From Ambrosia x helenae (Eukaryota > Streptophyta > Magnoliopsida > Asterales > Asteraceae), in contig CM061229.1 of the NCBI GenBank assembly GCA_030844895.1, positions 126,819,546 through 126,883,545 of the forward strand: a DNA stretch of 64,000 bases. The letters are read 5' to 3'. The notes under the pieces are model-generated. The model saw only the letters and a list, made by a program, of their open reading frames with translations. It searched no databases and had not been told where the DNA came from. Positions 1 through 11,222 of the stretch are shown piece by piece (the stretch's first letter is position 1; every line of letters begins with the position of its first letter). The translations under genes were made by a program, and so were the position numbers.

Positions 1-227
1 AATATATGAAATGTTCGATTTTCAATTTGGTTAATTTTGGTTAACTAATGGTATAAAAAACCCAATAACCAATTTTAAGTTAATTCGATTGTTTGGTTAA
101 TTCAGTTTTCAATTGATTTGGGTTGGTTACGTTTGTTTTCGGTTATTGCTCATCCCTAGATATTGTTAGTTACGTAACACATCAATTTTTTTAAAACTAA
201 AAAATAATAGTAATATTGCAAACAATG
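1..227 (-). mobile_element. Helitron-like fragment, duplicate of 10111-10337
   Basis: AT-rich non-coding sequence with repeated 'ggttaattttgg' and 'gaaatgttcg' wording. It matches 10111-10337 base for base by eye, up to the 'caatg' that precedes the Gypsy LTR in both places. The other copy belongs to an element whose 3' end (hairpin plus CTAG) lies at 8410, so I assign this piece to the same minus-strand Helitron-like family. The element runs off the left edge of the window. Confidence 0.6.
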
Positions 228-2366
228 TGTCACACCCTCAAATTCCACGTGCGGGGTTTTACCGCGAGGCGCATGACACACCAGGATCTCAGTCAACGAT
301 CGCAATAAACATACAACAAACATGCATTCATAATTATATTTAAAACCAAAATATCATGCTTTGAGCCGTAAACCAGCAGCGGAAGCATTCTCGTTTACAA
401 CCAAAAGACATATCATTGTTTACAAGACATTGTTTAATATGTTTCAAAATGTTAGACGCGGTGCATGACTCCGTGCGCCTAGCCCATTGACTGCTACCTT
501 AGCGACCTGAGAAAACATGCCAAAAATGTCAACATATAATGCTGGTGAGTTCACAGGTTTTCTTTCATAAAAGTGTTGTTATAAGTTCGGTAAGATCATT
601 TCCCGTTACTACTATGTTATGAGAACGTTAGCTAGACGTTAAGTGTTGCTACTACTGCGGTTGGGAATCCATTACTAAACCGGTATAAGTGTTGAAGCCA
701 GCCCAGACGGACGGGATTACCGATGCCTCGGTAACCCCCAAAGTATTAGAGACAATATGCACCCGCCCGGCTCCCAGCCGTCGGGTGGGGTTTGTAAGGC
801 CCAATAGATCTATCCACATTTCCCCCGTTGTGCATCCCCGCACATTCATGGTTCCCCCCTGGGACTTTCTGTAAAAGCCGCATAGTACGTGAAATAACCA
901 TAGTATAACATGATCTATGATGAGTAATCAAAATAAGTAGCATGTTTCTCCCCCGAAAGTAAAACGGTAAAAGTGGGGCTGTGACACTCACCTTGGATTG
1001 CGTTACTTGAAAACAGTTAAGTAATTATGTTATGATAGCCCCAAATAGCGGCGACCTATCATAAGATGTGTATAAGTATTGGACTAATAACCCGCAGGCT
1101 AACTAGTCCCCGAATGTCCAGACCGTGACCTTAAACGTTTGAAAACACCTTTGATTGTTAAACCGACCGTGCCAGACAAGACCCGACGTCCCATTGGTGA
1201 CCCGACATTCCACGTGTTAGATAAATGCAAGACATCATGCAACACATGCAATTAAACACTTAATACGCGCAAGAGTTCACCTAGTCTAACATAATGTCCA
1301 ATTAACTCCAATTAACGCATAAACAGGTCCGAATACGTCTTGCTAAGTCATTGGGTGTATCCCGGGGTTCCTAGCATGTTCCTAGGTGTCAAATCGTGTT
1401 TCGGGATGTCAAAACGCGTCCACAACAGCAGTACATGCGATTAGGAAGGTCACACGTGAGTAGGCTTCAGCCTACAGGCGATTAGGGGCCTAATCGCCTG
1501 ATGTATCAGGCGAGTAGGGTCCCAATCGCCAATAATGCTGCATAATCGCCCCCAGCTCAGGCGATTAGGATTCCTAATCGCCTGCAGCTGCTGTGTAACG
1601 GGTTTTCGCGCGTTTAACCCTCCAAATCAGATCCGAAACATGCAACAACACCCAATATCAAACCTAAATCATTTACCAACCCATTTCAAGCAAAAACCCC
1701 CAACATCTCACTGATCTATCATGTTCTAAGCAATTATTTCCTAAAATGGCAAAGTACTAGGTTTCACCAACCAACCTTATCTTTCCTTAAATGGAAACAA
1801 TCAGATTTCAAACTTTACAAACATGTAAATCATCAAACCTCTGATCTAACATCTTCCTAGTATGAATCCTAACAACATTGCATCAACAATCATACCATAA
1901 TCATCCTAAATCCTCAAGAACATACAAATGGGTCAAAATATGCATTTTCTTCAAAACACCACAATAATGGCTAAAATTCTAAGACAACCTTCCTAATAAT
2001 CTCTACATAGCAGAAGTACAATCATATCTTGAAAACATTTATGTTATAATCACCAAGAAGACCAACATATGCATGTAAACTTCACAAATAACAAGCATTA
2101 AGGTGTAGACTTGGTTTAGGACTCTTTTGAAAGGTTTTTAAAGACACAATTTGGTAAAACAAGGTCTGGAACTTTGGGGAACTCAAAATAACAACTTTAC
2201 AAAGGTTAGGGATGAAGAACACACCTTGGGTTTTGTTAAAGAAAGGTGTGTAAGCTTGGAGATGGTGATTTTTGTAGCAAAAAGAGTTCCAGAGGTGTTT
2301 CAAGGTGTGTGGGCGACTTGGGAGCAGCTAGGGTTGTTCTAGAGGTGTTTGGGGAGTTAAGGGTTC

Positions 2367-2374
2367 TATTTATA
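2367..2374 (-). promoter_or_regulatory. TATA box of the Gypsy LTR promoter (predicted)
   Basis: On the minus strand the sequence reads TATAAATA, followed by GAACCC. It sits about 26 bp downstream, in the sense direction, of the last copy of the GCGATTAGG word cluster, as expected for a U3 promoter. No transcript data are available, so this is a prediction. Confidence 0.5.
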
Positions 2375-2401
2375 GGTGTTTTGACCCGGACTCTGCTGTT
2401 C

Positions 2402-2590
2402 ATGCGATTAGGAGTCCAGATCAGGCGATTAGGGGCCCTAATCGCCTCTTGTTCATGCGATTAGGCACCTACTCGCGAGTAGGGACCCTAGTCGCCCCTG
2501 TTCATGCGATTAGGCCTCCTACTCGCCCCAACCTTCTTGTAATCGCCTACTGTTCACGCGATTAGGAGTCCCCCAGGCTCCTAATCGCCT
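2402..2590. repeat. Short palindromic word array in the Gypsy U3 (GCGATTAGG)
   Basis: Contains many copies of GCGATTAGG and its reverse complement CCTAATCGC, plus variants such as ACTCGC/GCGAGT, separated by spacers of 5-20 bp. A second cluster lies at 1443-1600. The 531-bp tail of the LTR copy at 10349-10879 keeps part of this array. The words pair with each other and could fold as hairpins in RNA. They may equally be protein-binding sites. Confidence 0.75.
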
Positions 2591-2966
2591 ATAAGGTGCT
2601 GGAATGGGTTTTTGGCGCGTTAAACACTATTTTAACATATTTAAACACGTATCCACATACCGATAAGTCACATAATGATTTCAAACATATAATGCATGAT
2701 AACTAGCACGTTTACATCCGTTCACCAATTCCCGGGACTCGAGACTCGTGTGTGCATTAAACCCGGCGATTCCACGAATCGCCGATCCTTGTACCCATAG
2801 TTATGGACCGACTCCCGATGACCCCGCGGATCATCATAACGACCCCCGATGATTCCCAGAATCATCATACCGACTCGACTGACCCCGTTAAGGACGTAAT
2901 ATGCATGACTCGCTAAGGTAGACTTACTAGTTTAGTCAACGTTACTAACCTGAGTTTGCCGGGTGT

Positions 2967-3080
2967 CACATCATCCCCCTGTTGAAAGAATTTTCGTCCC
3001 GAAAATTGCCCAAGGCCAAAAAGGAAGAGACGAAAGAGAAGAAAAATTTTCCGGTTGCCACATCATCCCCCTGTTGAAAG
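2967..3080 (-). other. Polypurine tract of the Gypsy element, present twice
   Basis: The minus strand reads CTTTCAACAGGGGGATGA immediately before the 3' LTR (2971-2988), the expected plus-strand priming site. The same 18 bp, together with the LTR-terminal 'caca', recurs at 3059-3080. The second copy may be a spare priming site or the trace of an earlier strand-transfer error. Confidence 0.65.
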
Positions 3081-3097
3081 GAATCTCGACCCGAGAT

Positions 3098-3526
3098 TCA
3101 TTCAGCTTCAGCAGAGACATGTCTTGATTCGAACGCGCGCTTAGGAAATAAATGGGGATACTTAGCCTTCATTTGGTCTTCCCGTTCCCACGTGAACTCC
3201 AGTCCACGATCAGAGTTCCAACGGACTTTAACAATGCGGATTTTACTCCGGCGAAGGCTACGGATTTTATAGTCAAGAACTTCAACCGGTTCCTCCACGA
3301 TACGTAGACGATCATCCACCTTGATCTCTTCGAGAGGAACAACCAAAGATTCATCCGCCAGACACTTCTTCAGATTAGAAACATGGAAGACGTTATGAAC
3401 ATTACTGAGCTCAGCCGGCAGATCAAGCCTGTATGCTACCGGTCCAATCCGTTCCAGGATTGCGAACGGTCCCACATACCGAGGATTCAATTTGCCCGCT
3501 TCCCAAAACGTATAACGCCCTTCCAC
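3098..3526 (-). pseudogene. Gypsy pol C-terminus with chromodomain-like tail (frame-shifted segment)
   Basis: This 142-aa reading frame begins inside the end of integrase. It contains the conserved GKLNPRYVGPF block and the VHNVFHVSNLKK motif, then a chromodomain-like tail with VEVLDYKIRSLRRSKI, VKVRW and TWERE. Such a tail after integrase is typical of plant chromoviruses of the Tekay/Del type, where it directs integration to particular chromatin. It is out of frame with the integrase segment by a 1-bp deletion near 3497-3501. Neighbours are the polypurine tract (left) and integrase (right). Confidence 0.8.
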
Positions 3527-5064
3527 GGAGATACCTTCAACAAAACCCTGTCGCCAACCTCAAACTCCAAAGGCTTGCGACGACGATCGGCATAGCTCTT
3601 TTGACGATCTCGAGCTGCTGCCATGCGGTTACGGATTTGTACGATCTTTTCGGAAGTCTCGTACACAAGTTCCGGGCCGGTGAGTTGACTCTCGCCCACC
3701 TCGGCCCAACAAAGAGGAGACCGGCATTTCCGCCCGTAAAGAGCCTCGAACGGAGCTGCCTTGATGCTAGAATGGTAACTGTTGTAGGAGAATTCCACCA
3801 ACGGTAGATGATTCTCCCACCCCTTGCCGAAATCGATCACACATGCCCGGAGCATGTCTTCTAGCGTTTGGATCGTCCGCTCACTTTGACCGTCAGTTTG
3901 CGGATGATACGCTGTGCTCATGTCCAACTGAGTACCCAGAGCCTTATGCAAGGACTTCCAGAAGTTAGAGGCGAACCGAGGATCACGATCAGAAATAATA
4001 GAGACAGGCACCCCGTGCCGAGAGACCACTTCCTTGAGATATAACCGTGCCAAACGCTCGAGACCATCGGTCTCTTTGATAGCGAGAAAGTGCGCGGACT
4101 TTGTCAACCTATCGACAATCACCCAGATCATGTCGCAACCACTGTGCGATTTCGGTAGTTTGGTTACAAAGTCCATCGTAATCCGCTCCCATTTCCACTC
4201 GGGGATTTCGGGCTGTTGCAGAAGGCCGGATGGCTTTTGATACTCGACCTTGACCTTGGCACAGGTCAAGCACTTGCTCACGTACGAAGCCACGTCCGCC
4301 TTCATGTTCGGCCACCAATAAAGTATCTTTAGGTCTTGATACATCTTATCGGAGCCAGGGTGAATAGAGTACCGGGACTTGTGAGCTTCATCAAGAACGA
4401 GCTCCCGCAAGCCCCCAAATAAAGGAACCCAAATACGTTCAGCGAAATAGTGTAACCCATCGGACCTGAGTTCAAGGTGGCTATCAGCACCATGCATGGT
4501 TTCAGCCTTAAGGTTTTCCTCCTTCAAAGCTTCTTGCTGCGCTGAACGGATTCGATCAGGTAAGCCGGAATGGATAGTGAGCTGAAGAGCTCGAACACGA
4601 CGAGGTTTAGCCGTTTCCTTCCTGCTCAAGGCGTTTGCGACCACATTCGCCTTGCCAGGATGGTATTTAATAGCGCACTCGTAATCATTAAGAAGTTCGA
4701 CCCAGCGACGCTGTCTTATATTCAACACCTTCTGATCAAAGATATGCTGGAGGCTCTTGTGATCGGTGTAAATAGTGCATTTGGTACCGTACAAGTAATG
4801 CCTCCAAATCTTTAAAGCAAAGACCACCGCACCCAATTCCAGATCATGGGTGGGGTAGTTTTTCTCATGAACTTTGAGCTGACGAGAAGCATAGGCGATG
4901 ACCTTCTCGCGCTGCATCAGTACACAACCAAGACCCCGGATAGAAGCGTCACAATAAACCACGAAATCGTCCGTACCCTCAGGCAAGGACAAGATAGGAG
5001 CAGAACAGAGTTTAGCCTTTAACAACTGGAAGGCCGACTCCTGTGAATCACCCCAGTCGAACTT
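3487..5064 (-). pseudogene. Gypsy pol: RNase H and integrase segment
   Basis: The open frame (ORF 3487-5025, extended to the stop at 5065) encodes RNase H (YCDASIRGLGCVLMQ near its start, then TDHKSLQHIF) followed by integrase. Integrase shows the zinc-binding motif ending CLTCAKVK, catalytic MDFVTKLP, SDRDPRF and the QTDGQSERTIQTLEDML block. The segment shares its frame with the RT C-terminal segment but is cut off from it by an in-frame TGA at 5065-5067. Its own end is shifted near 3497-3501. Integrase would insert the cDNA into chromatin; with these breaks the copy is unlikely to make a full polyprotein. Confidence 0.88.
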
Positions 5065-5559
5065 TCAGTCCTTCTGGGTAAGCGAGGTGAGGGGTTGAGC
5101 GATCTTCGAAAATCCCTCGATAAAACGACGGTAATAACCTGCAAGGCCTAGGAATTGCCGCACCTCAGATGGCGTCTTTGGTGCTTCCCAGTCTTTAATG
5201 GCTTCAATCTTAGCTGGGTCAACATGAATTCCTTTCTCATTAACAACATGACCAAGGAATTGGACTTCACGCAACCAGAAGCTACATTTAGAAAATTTGG
5301 CGTACAACTGTTCCCGCCTCAGGAGTTCCAAGACAAGACGCAAGTGTTCCTGGTGGTCCACCTCGTTCTTGGAATAGACTAGAATATCATCAATGAAGAC
5401 AATCACGAACTTATCAAGATAAGGCTTACAGACACGGTTCATCAGATCCATAAAGATGGCAGGTGCATTGGTGAGACCAAAAGGCATGACCAGGAATTCA
5501 AAATGGCCATAGCGAGTTCGAAAGGCGGTCTTCGGAATGTCAGCTTCTTGAACCCTCAA
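5065..5559 (-). pseudogene. Gypsy pol: reverse transcriptase C-terminal segment
   Basis: 164 codons covering RT from TRYGHFEFLVMPFGLTNAP through the catalytic FIDDILVYSK and the thumb region VRQFLGLAGYYRRFI. It is displaced from the preceding gag-PR-RT frame by a 1-bp deletion near 5572-5575 and ends in a premature TGA at 5065-5067. Beyond that stop the same frame continues into RNase H, so this is a point lesion rather than a large deletion. The first ATG is internal and not a true start. Confidence 0.88.
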
Positions 5560-7785
5560 CTGATGGTACCCGACCTCAAATCGATCTTCGAATAGAAACT
5601 GGAACCCTGAAGCTGGTCAAATAAGTCATCGATGCGAGGAAGAGGATAGCGATTCTTAATGGTAACCTTATTCAACTCCCGGTAGTCGATACACATCCGT
5701 AGGCTTCCGTCCTTCTTCTTGACAAACAAAATAGGGGCTCCCCACGGGGACGAACTAGGTCGAATGAAACCCTTCTCTAACAGCTCCTGCAACTGGTTCG
5801 ATAGCTCCTGCATCTCGGGAGGTGCAAGACGATAAGGGGCACGGGCAATAGGGGCCGCACCCGGAGCAAGTTCAATCCCAAATTCGACCTGGCGATAAGG
5901 CGGAAGACCAGGTAAGTCTTCGGGAAATACATCGGGAAAGTCACGGACAACAGGAATATCTTCAATCTTCCTCTCTTCTTCAGACGAAACCGAAACAAGT
6001 GCCAGAATGGCAGAATACCCCTTCCGAAGATACTTATAGGCTTTCATACACGAAATGATACTCAATGGGACCCCGCTCTTCTCACCGTGCACCAACAGAA
6101 TTTCTCCATCAGGGAGAGGAAGTCGAATGACTTTATCAAAACAAACGATCTCGGCATGATACAGCGACAACCAATCCATACCCACGACAACATCGAAACT
6201 ACCCAAGGACACCGGCATAAGATCAATAGGGAAGGAATAACCCGACAACTCAAGGTGACACTCCCTAAGGACGTGCGTCGCCTCAACTTTCTTACCATCA
6301 GCCAATTCTATCAAGTACTTAGCCTCTAAAGGTGTAGGTACCCTATCAAGCAATTGACTAAACCCAAGGGATATAAAGCTCTTATCGGCACCAGAATCGA
6401 ATAAAACCGTAGCATAGCGATTATCGAGAAGAAACGTACCAGTAACAGTGTCAGGATCTTGTCGAGCACCGCTCGAACCAATCACGAAGGCGCGAGCATT
6501 CCTGCCTCCGCCCCCATTGTTTCCATTGCCCGACCCATTCTTCCCGGCTTCACCCTGTTTCAACTTGGGGCAGTTACGCCTGTAGTGACCAAGCTCACCA
6601 CAGTTATAGCACCCTTGTTTCCCCTGATTTCCCTGGGGAGCAGCGACTTGAGGGGCTGGGGCTGGTGTGACCGACGGGTTTCGGTTCCCCAAAGGGTTGG
6701 ACCTACAATCTTTGGCTTGGTGCCCAACCTTATGGCACCGATGGCAACGGTCCTTATCATCGCAAGAACCGGTATGATGATAGTTGCATCGATCACACTT
6801 CGGCAACTTCCCAGCATAAACCCCCGGTTGTCGTTCAGACGACGATCCCCCAGTATCAGTCTTCCTCACCTGCTGAGGCTGAGCCGAGCTCGAGCCTTTC
6901 CCCACGGTTTCCCACTTCCGCTTGTTACCATCAGAAGTCTTCACAGCAGCGCCTCGAGGAGGCAAGACCCCTTCAGCCACCTTCATGTTGGTCAGCCTGT
7001 GGGCCGACCGAACCACCTCAGAATAAACAGTGAGGTTACCCGCAGCAACTAACCCCGCAATCTCCGGTACCAACCCAGCGACATAATGCTCAATCCTTCG
7101 GTATTCGGGTGTGTGCAAATCGGGGCACAACACCGCCAACTCATTGTGCCTAGCAGTGTAAGCTTCAATCTCAGAACCCACCATCTTATGATTCCAGACT
7201 TCATGCTCAAGCTTCTGGATTTCATCCCTCGGGCAATACTCATTTTTCAGCAACTGAGTGAACTCCGCCCAGGGCATAGCGTGGGCTTCCCCAATGCCCA
7301 TAGTCTGGGTGGTGGAGTTCCACCAAGTCAAAGCTTGACCCTCCAGGGTCGCAGAAGCATATTTCACCCGGTCGCCTTCCGGGCAGCTGCACATCGAGAA
7401 AACAGATTCGATTTTCTCCAACCAACGGAGCAGTCCCACTGCCCCTTCAGTGCCACTAAAGTTGTGGGGCTTGCAATCCATAAACTTTTTGTAGGAACAC
7501 TGGGATGGAGGAGGATTGACAGCACCACCTGGAACAGTCACGTAGGTGAGAATCAAGAAAAGGTAAAGTACCCCAGAACAAGGTAGAATAAGTGAGAATC
7601 GACGTACCACCCATAGCATTATGAGCGGCTTGGAATGCAGCCAGAGCAATATTCACGTGCTGCTGCATTAAGTTATCCAATTCGGCTTGGGTCATATTAA
7701 TATTCCCGCGGCCACCGCCGCCACCACGGCCGCCAGCACGACCGCCAGCACGACCACCTCTGCGACCTCCACGAGCTCCCGACAT
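5556..7785 (-). pseudogene. Gypsy gag, protease and reverse transcriptase N-terminus (spliced)
   Basis: Exon 1 starts at ATG 7785 and encodes a Gly/Arg-rich N-terminus (MSGARGGRRGGRAGG). A 79-nt GT-AG intron (7529-7607) is followed in frame by the capsid-like region (FSGTEGAVGLLRWLEK, LTWWN). Two CCHC-type zinc knuckles follow (CHRCHKVGHQAKDC and CYNCGELGHYRRNC), then protease (LFDSGADKSFIS) and RT with YRELNKVTIKNRYPLPRIDD. The frame breaks at a 1-bp deletion near 5572-5575. Gag packages RNA and protease matures the polyprotein. The long open frame without splicing is misleading, because its first ~40 residues are intron and out-of-frame exon. Confidence 0.85.
7529..7607 (-). other. Predicted 79-nt intron in Gypsy gag
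   Basis: On the minus strand the donor is G|GTACGTC and the acceptor TGTTCCAG|GTGG. Removing it joins exon 1 (178 nt from ATG 7785, leaving one extra base) to 7528 exactly in frame, giving a Met-Gly-Gly-Gly-Ala-Val junction. Without splicing, the ATG 7785 frame stops at 7456 within a sequence that has no gag character. Confidence 0.7.
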
Positions 7786-8409
7786 CTTCTGTCACAACAT
7801 GAAACAAAAGATTTAGGCTCGCCCGTGGTATAACCCATTAGGAATTTCAAGAAACTAGACAGAGCCCAGCTCGGGTCCATCCGTTCAAGCCCAAAGTCCG
7901 CCAGGGATCCCATGCGTCACAGTTTATGATCTCGTGTGCACCCGACATGATAAACTGTTCCACATGGTCCCCCAGGCGCGCTTTAAGTTTGAAGTTCAAG
8001 TCACCGAACGCTAGCGCCAAATCATGGTATTATTATAAGTATAAATACAAGATAGTATGCATAAGAACGGGCGTGTTCATTAGGGCATAGAGGGGAGATG
8101 TCCAAATCCTTGGACAGATCTCAAGAGTACGCCGAAGCTACCCCAATGTACACCGCCGTCAAGAAAGTTCAATAGTATATCGTTCGCCGCCGAATCATAG
8201 TAATGATGAATCAAGAAATAGAATGATAAAGAGCAAACAGACGATGTAGCGTAGAAGATGATGACACCGACACCCCCGACAAGTCGTATTGTTACCCACT
8301 TGTTAAGACTCGACTAATTGTGACCGTCTAGTGTGTGCGACTCAGTTATAGACTAGACTCTACATGCAGTCCTAGTTCAAAGGAGAACTAAATATATATG
8401 TATAAAATA
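7786..8409 (-). other. Gypsy 5' leader, truncated; no 5' LTR or primer-binding site
   Basis: Non-coding sequence upstream of gag in the sense direction. A complete element would end here with a primer-binding site next to a 5' LTR. Neither a tRNA-complementary site nor an LTR edge is visible. The sequence instead stops abruptly at the Helitron-like terminus at 8410. Confidence 0.6.
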
Positions 8410-8801
8410 CTAGCAGGATGCCCACGCAATGCGGCGGGGCACACAAACATTTCCAAAAGGTATGTATGGTTCGGTTCGGTTCAGTTCAGTTTGGTTATTA
8501 GTCTCAACAAAAACAAAAGTCTTCGGCTAAACGATCTTATTGACCAATTGGCTAACTGGTTCAGTTTATTTTTTAAAATTGTTGGTTTTTAATTCGGTTT
8601 AGTAAATTGTTTTTAGAGATAATTACTATTTGCGTCCATGTGTTATATTCGATTTAACTACTTGAATCCAAAGTTGAAAACTTTAACTATTTGCGTCCCT
8701 AGATGGAAATTAACTAACCTGTTGAGTCCAAATTGCTAACTCCGTTAACTAAGTCAGTTAAATCTGTATGAAATGACAAAAATACCCATACTTATTAAAA
8801 A

Positions 8802-8846
<45 letters not shown>

Positions 8847-10337
8847 CACCCCTAACCCTTCTTTATATCTTCTTCTTCCCACCTCTCCCATCTTCAACCC
8901 CTGTACCAAACCCTGCAATACCACCGCGACACCACCATTCCATCCTACCAACCACCACTGCACCACCACTCAAGTCCCTACAACACCACCACTGCACCAA
9001 CCACCCTGTTATCCCTGTAACCAAGCACCCTCTAATCAGTTCTACCAATAAAACCGTCCACCCTTTGTTTTATTTCTCTGCACATAACCAACACACACAT
9101 ACTTGTGTGTGTAATTGAGAGTTAGACCAAAATAATAACCGGCCACCCTCTGCGATGACCGGAACCGGTCGCCGCCATCTTCTCCGGCGCTGCCATAGCC
9201 CTCCTCTCCGATGAGCTCTCCCTCGCCAAGTTGATAACCATCACAACCTCCTCTCTGTTTCCTTTGCAAATCCCAATAATAACCCTTCGTTTCTTTCCGA
9301 CCAAGTGGGTGTATCACCGAGTAGCTATAATCGGTCAGACCCCAATCTCTGTTTATGATATGGATTCCAATAACCACTTACCTATTCCCGATTTGTATAC
9401 AATAAACTAACTGGAACCCTCCTTTGTTCTGAATACAAACCATCGGACCACAACCCTTATCTTGTTTCTATGGTAAACCGACAACCCGGGTCGTTACACA
9501 ACACCACCTAACCCATAACCCATCACTCAGCCTCCATCGTTTCCCCTTATCTTGTTTCTATGGTAAACCGAAAAACCCACAAACCCTATTCATCATCCTC
9601 ATCAAACCCTAGTCGTCATCCTCATCAGACCCTTCTGTCCTAATATGCAACATACCCTTATGCTGGAGATGTAGTAGGTAAACGCCAGTGGGTAGCCGTT
9701 GATTGATTGATTGTTAAGGGTTTTGATGATTCATGTGGGGTTTGGTGATTTATTATTAGGGTTTGGTTTTGAAGATATTGAAATATTTGTGAAGAAATAT
9801 GAGCTGATATGAGTTGGAAGGAAAGGGTTTTTGATAACATAGTTAGTATAAGGGGTATTTTTGTCTTTTCACTGAAAGTTAACAGAGTTAGAAATTTGGA
9901 CTCAAGGTGTTAGTTAATTTCAGTTTAGGGACGCAAGTAGTTAAAGTTTTTAACTTTATATTCAAGTAGTTAAATCGACTATAACACATGGACGCAAATA
10001 GTAATTCTCTCTTGTTTTTAAGAACCAAAACCAATCTTTGTCTAAAATTTTAGCTTAGAGGTACATGAAATGAGGGTATAAAACTACAAATACATGAAAT
10101 GGAAGCTAAAAATATATGAAATGTTCGATTTTCAATTTGGTTAATTTTGGTTAACTAATGGTATAAAAAACCCAATAACCAATTTTAAGTTAATTCGATT
10201 GTTTGGTTAATTCAGTTTTCAATTGATTTGGGTTGGTTACGTTTGTTTTCGGTTATTGCTCATCCCTAGATATTGTTAGTTACGTAACACATCAATTTTT
10301 TTAAAACTAAAAAATAATAGTAATATTGCAAACAATG
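8410..10337 (-). mobile_element. Helitron-like element, interrupted by a MULE
   Basis: Read on the minus strand, the end at 8410 has the Helitron 3' layout. There is a GC-rich hairpin at about 8419-8441 (minus CCCGCCGCATTGCGTGGG), a short spacer, then CTAG (8410-8413) followed by host T. The body is AT-rich and non-coding: 8414-8615, then 10012-10337 after the MULE. A diverged relative with the same word order lies at about 48885-49300. No Rep/helicase is present, so it is non-autonomous. The 5' TC end was not located. Confidence 0.55.
8616..10011. mobile_element. Non-autonomous MULE with ~165-bp TIRs and 9-bp TSD
   Basis: Left terminus GAGATAATTACTATTTGCG and the reverse complement of the right terminus GAGAGAATTACTATTTGCG open inverted repeats that remain similar for about 165 bp (8616-8780 and 9850-10011). 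The 9-bp ttgttttta is duplicated at 8607-8615 and 10012-10020. Long TIRs and a 9-bp TSD identify the Mutator superfamily. The interior encodes no transposase. It holds a (TA)n tract (8806-8836), Pro/Thr-codon-like CA-rich sequence, a GC-rich stretch (9140-9230) that could be captured exon, and a ~26-bp direct repeat ('cttatcttgtttctatgg', 9449 and 9547). Confidence 0.85.
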
Positions 10338-10879
10338 TGTCACACCCTAATCGCCTCTTGTTCATGCGATTAGGCACCTACTCGCGAGTAGGGACCCTAG
10401 TCGCCCCTGTTCATGCGATTAGGCCTCCTACTCGCCCCAACCTTCTTGTAATCGCCTACTGTTCACGCGATTAGGAGTCCCCCAGGCTCCTAATCGCCTA
10501 TAAGGTGCTGGAATGGGTTTTTGGCGCGTTAAACACTATTTTAACATATTTAAACACGTATCCACATACCGATAAGTCACATAATGATTTCAAACATATA
10601 ATGCATGATAACTAGCACGTTTACATCCGTTCACCAATTCCCGGGACTCGAGACTCGTGTGTGCATTAAACCCGGCGATTCCACGAATCGCCGATCCTTG
10701 TACCCATAGTTATGGACCGACTCCCGATGACCCCGCGGATCATCATAACGACCCCCGATGATTCCCAGAATCATCATACCGACTCGACTGACCCCGTTAA
10801 GGACGTAATATGCATGACTCGCTAAGGTAGACTTACTAGTTTAGTCAACGTTACTAACCTGAGTTTGCCGGGTGTCACA
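10338..10879 (-). repeat. Internally deleted Gypsy LTR copy with TSD
   Basis: A 542-bp copy of the 228-2970 LTR that keeps the first 11 bp and the last 531 bp and lacks the equivalent of 239-2439. The break point falls in 'ccct', present at both edges of the deletion (235-238 and 2436-2439), which suggests microhomology-mediated loss. It is flanked by caatg at 10333-10337 and 10880-10884. The shared 531 bp look identical to the full LTR. Confidence 0.85.
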
Positions 10880-10884
10880 CAATG

Positions 10885-11217
10885 TACTCCACATAGATGA
10901 ATAGATCATAAACAACAAGTTTAATATCACCTTTATGCATAGCTACTCTGGCCACTAATCGATCGATTCTTCCAAACCCTGTATGTTAGTTCAAATTAAA
11001 CCATAATAGTTCATTCCACCTCAACAATAACAGTAAAAATCAAAGTATATAAAAGCGTAAAGCGTGTTAGATCTAATACCATTGATTTTTATCTTGATCT
11101 TGCCTAAACAACAACAACAAAAAACTTCGATAACTAAATACTGCATGTTAGATCATATTCAATGTATTAAAAAAGAACATGGACTGAAACATTAGTAAAC
11201 TTAGTGTAGCATTGACA
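10885..11217. other. Non-coding flank between Gypsy LTR copy and Copia1
   Basis: AT-rich sequence without a credible ORF. It is probably the continuation of the Helitron-like element or older host DNA. It ends in the Copia1 target site aagat (11218-11222). Confidence 0.5.
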
Positions 11218-11222
11218 AAGAT

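Larger units (their letters stand above)
228..2970 (-). repeat. Ty3/Gypsy LTR, full length (3' LTR of the minus-strand element)
   Basis: A 2743-bp LTR bounded by TGTCACACCC at the left and GGGTGTCACA at the right. The preceding 5 bp (223-227, caatg) equal the 5 bp after the related LTR at 10880-10884. In the element's sense (minus) direction a TATA-like box lies at 2367-2374. A polypurine tract borders it at 2971-2988. Two clusters of a short palindromic word (GCGATTAGG / CCTAATCGC) lie at 1443-1600 and 2402-2590. No coding sequence is credible inside it. Confidence 0.85.

Noticed and set aside
3383..7586. Plus-strand ORFs of 60-200 codons across the Gypsy pol (for example 6459-7052, 7086-7586)
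   Set aside because: Antisense shadows of gag-pol; they show no domain pattern, and codon structure follows the minus strand.
8806..8836. (TA)n tract as a possible origin or scaffold-attachment site
   Set aside because: A simple microsatellite inside the MULE; similar (TA)n runs occur in the LTRs and nothing indicates a specific role.
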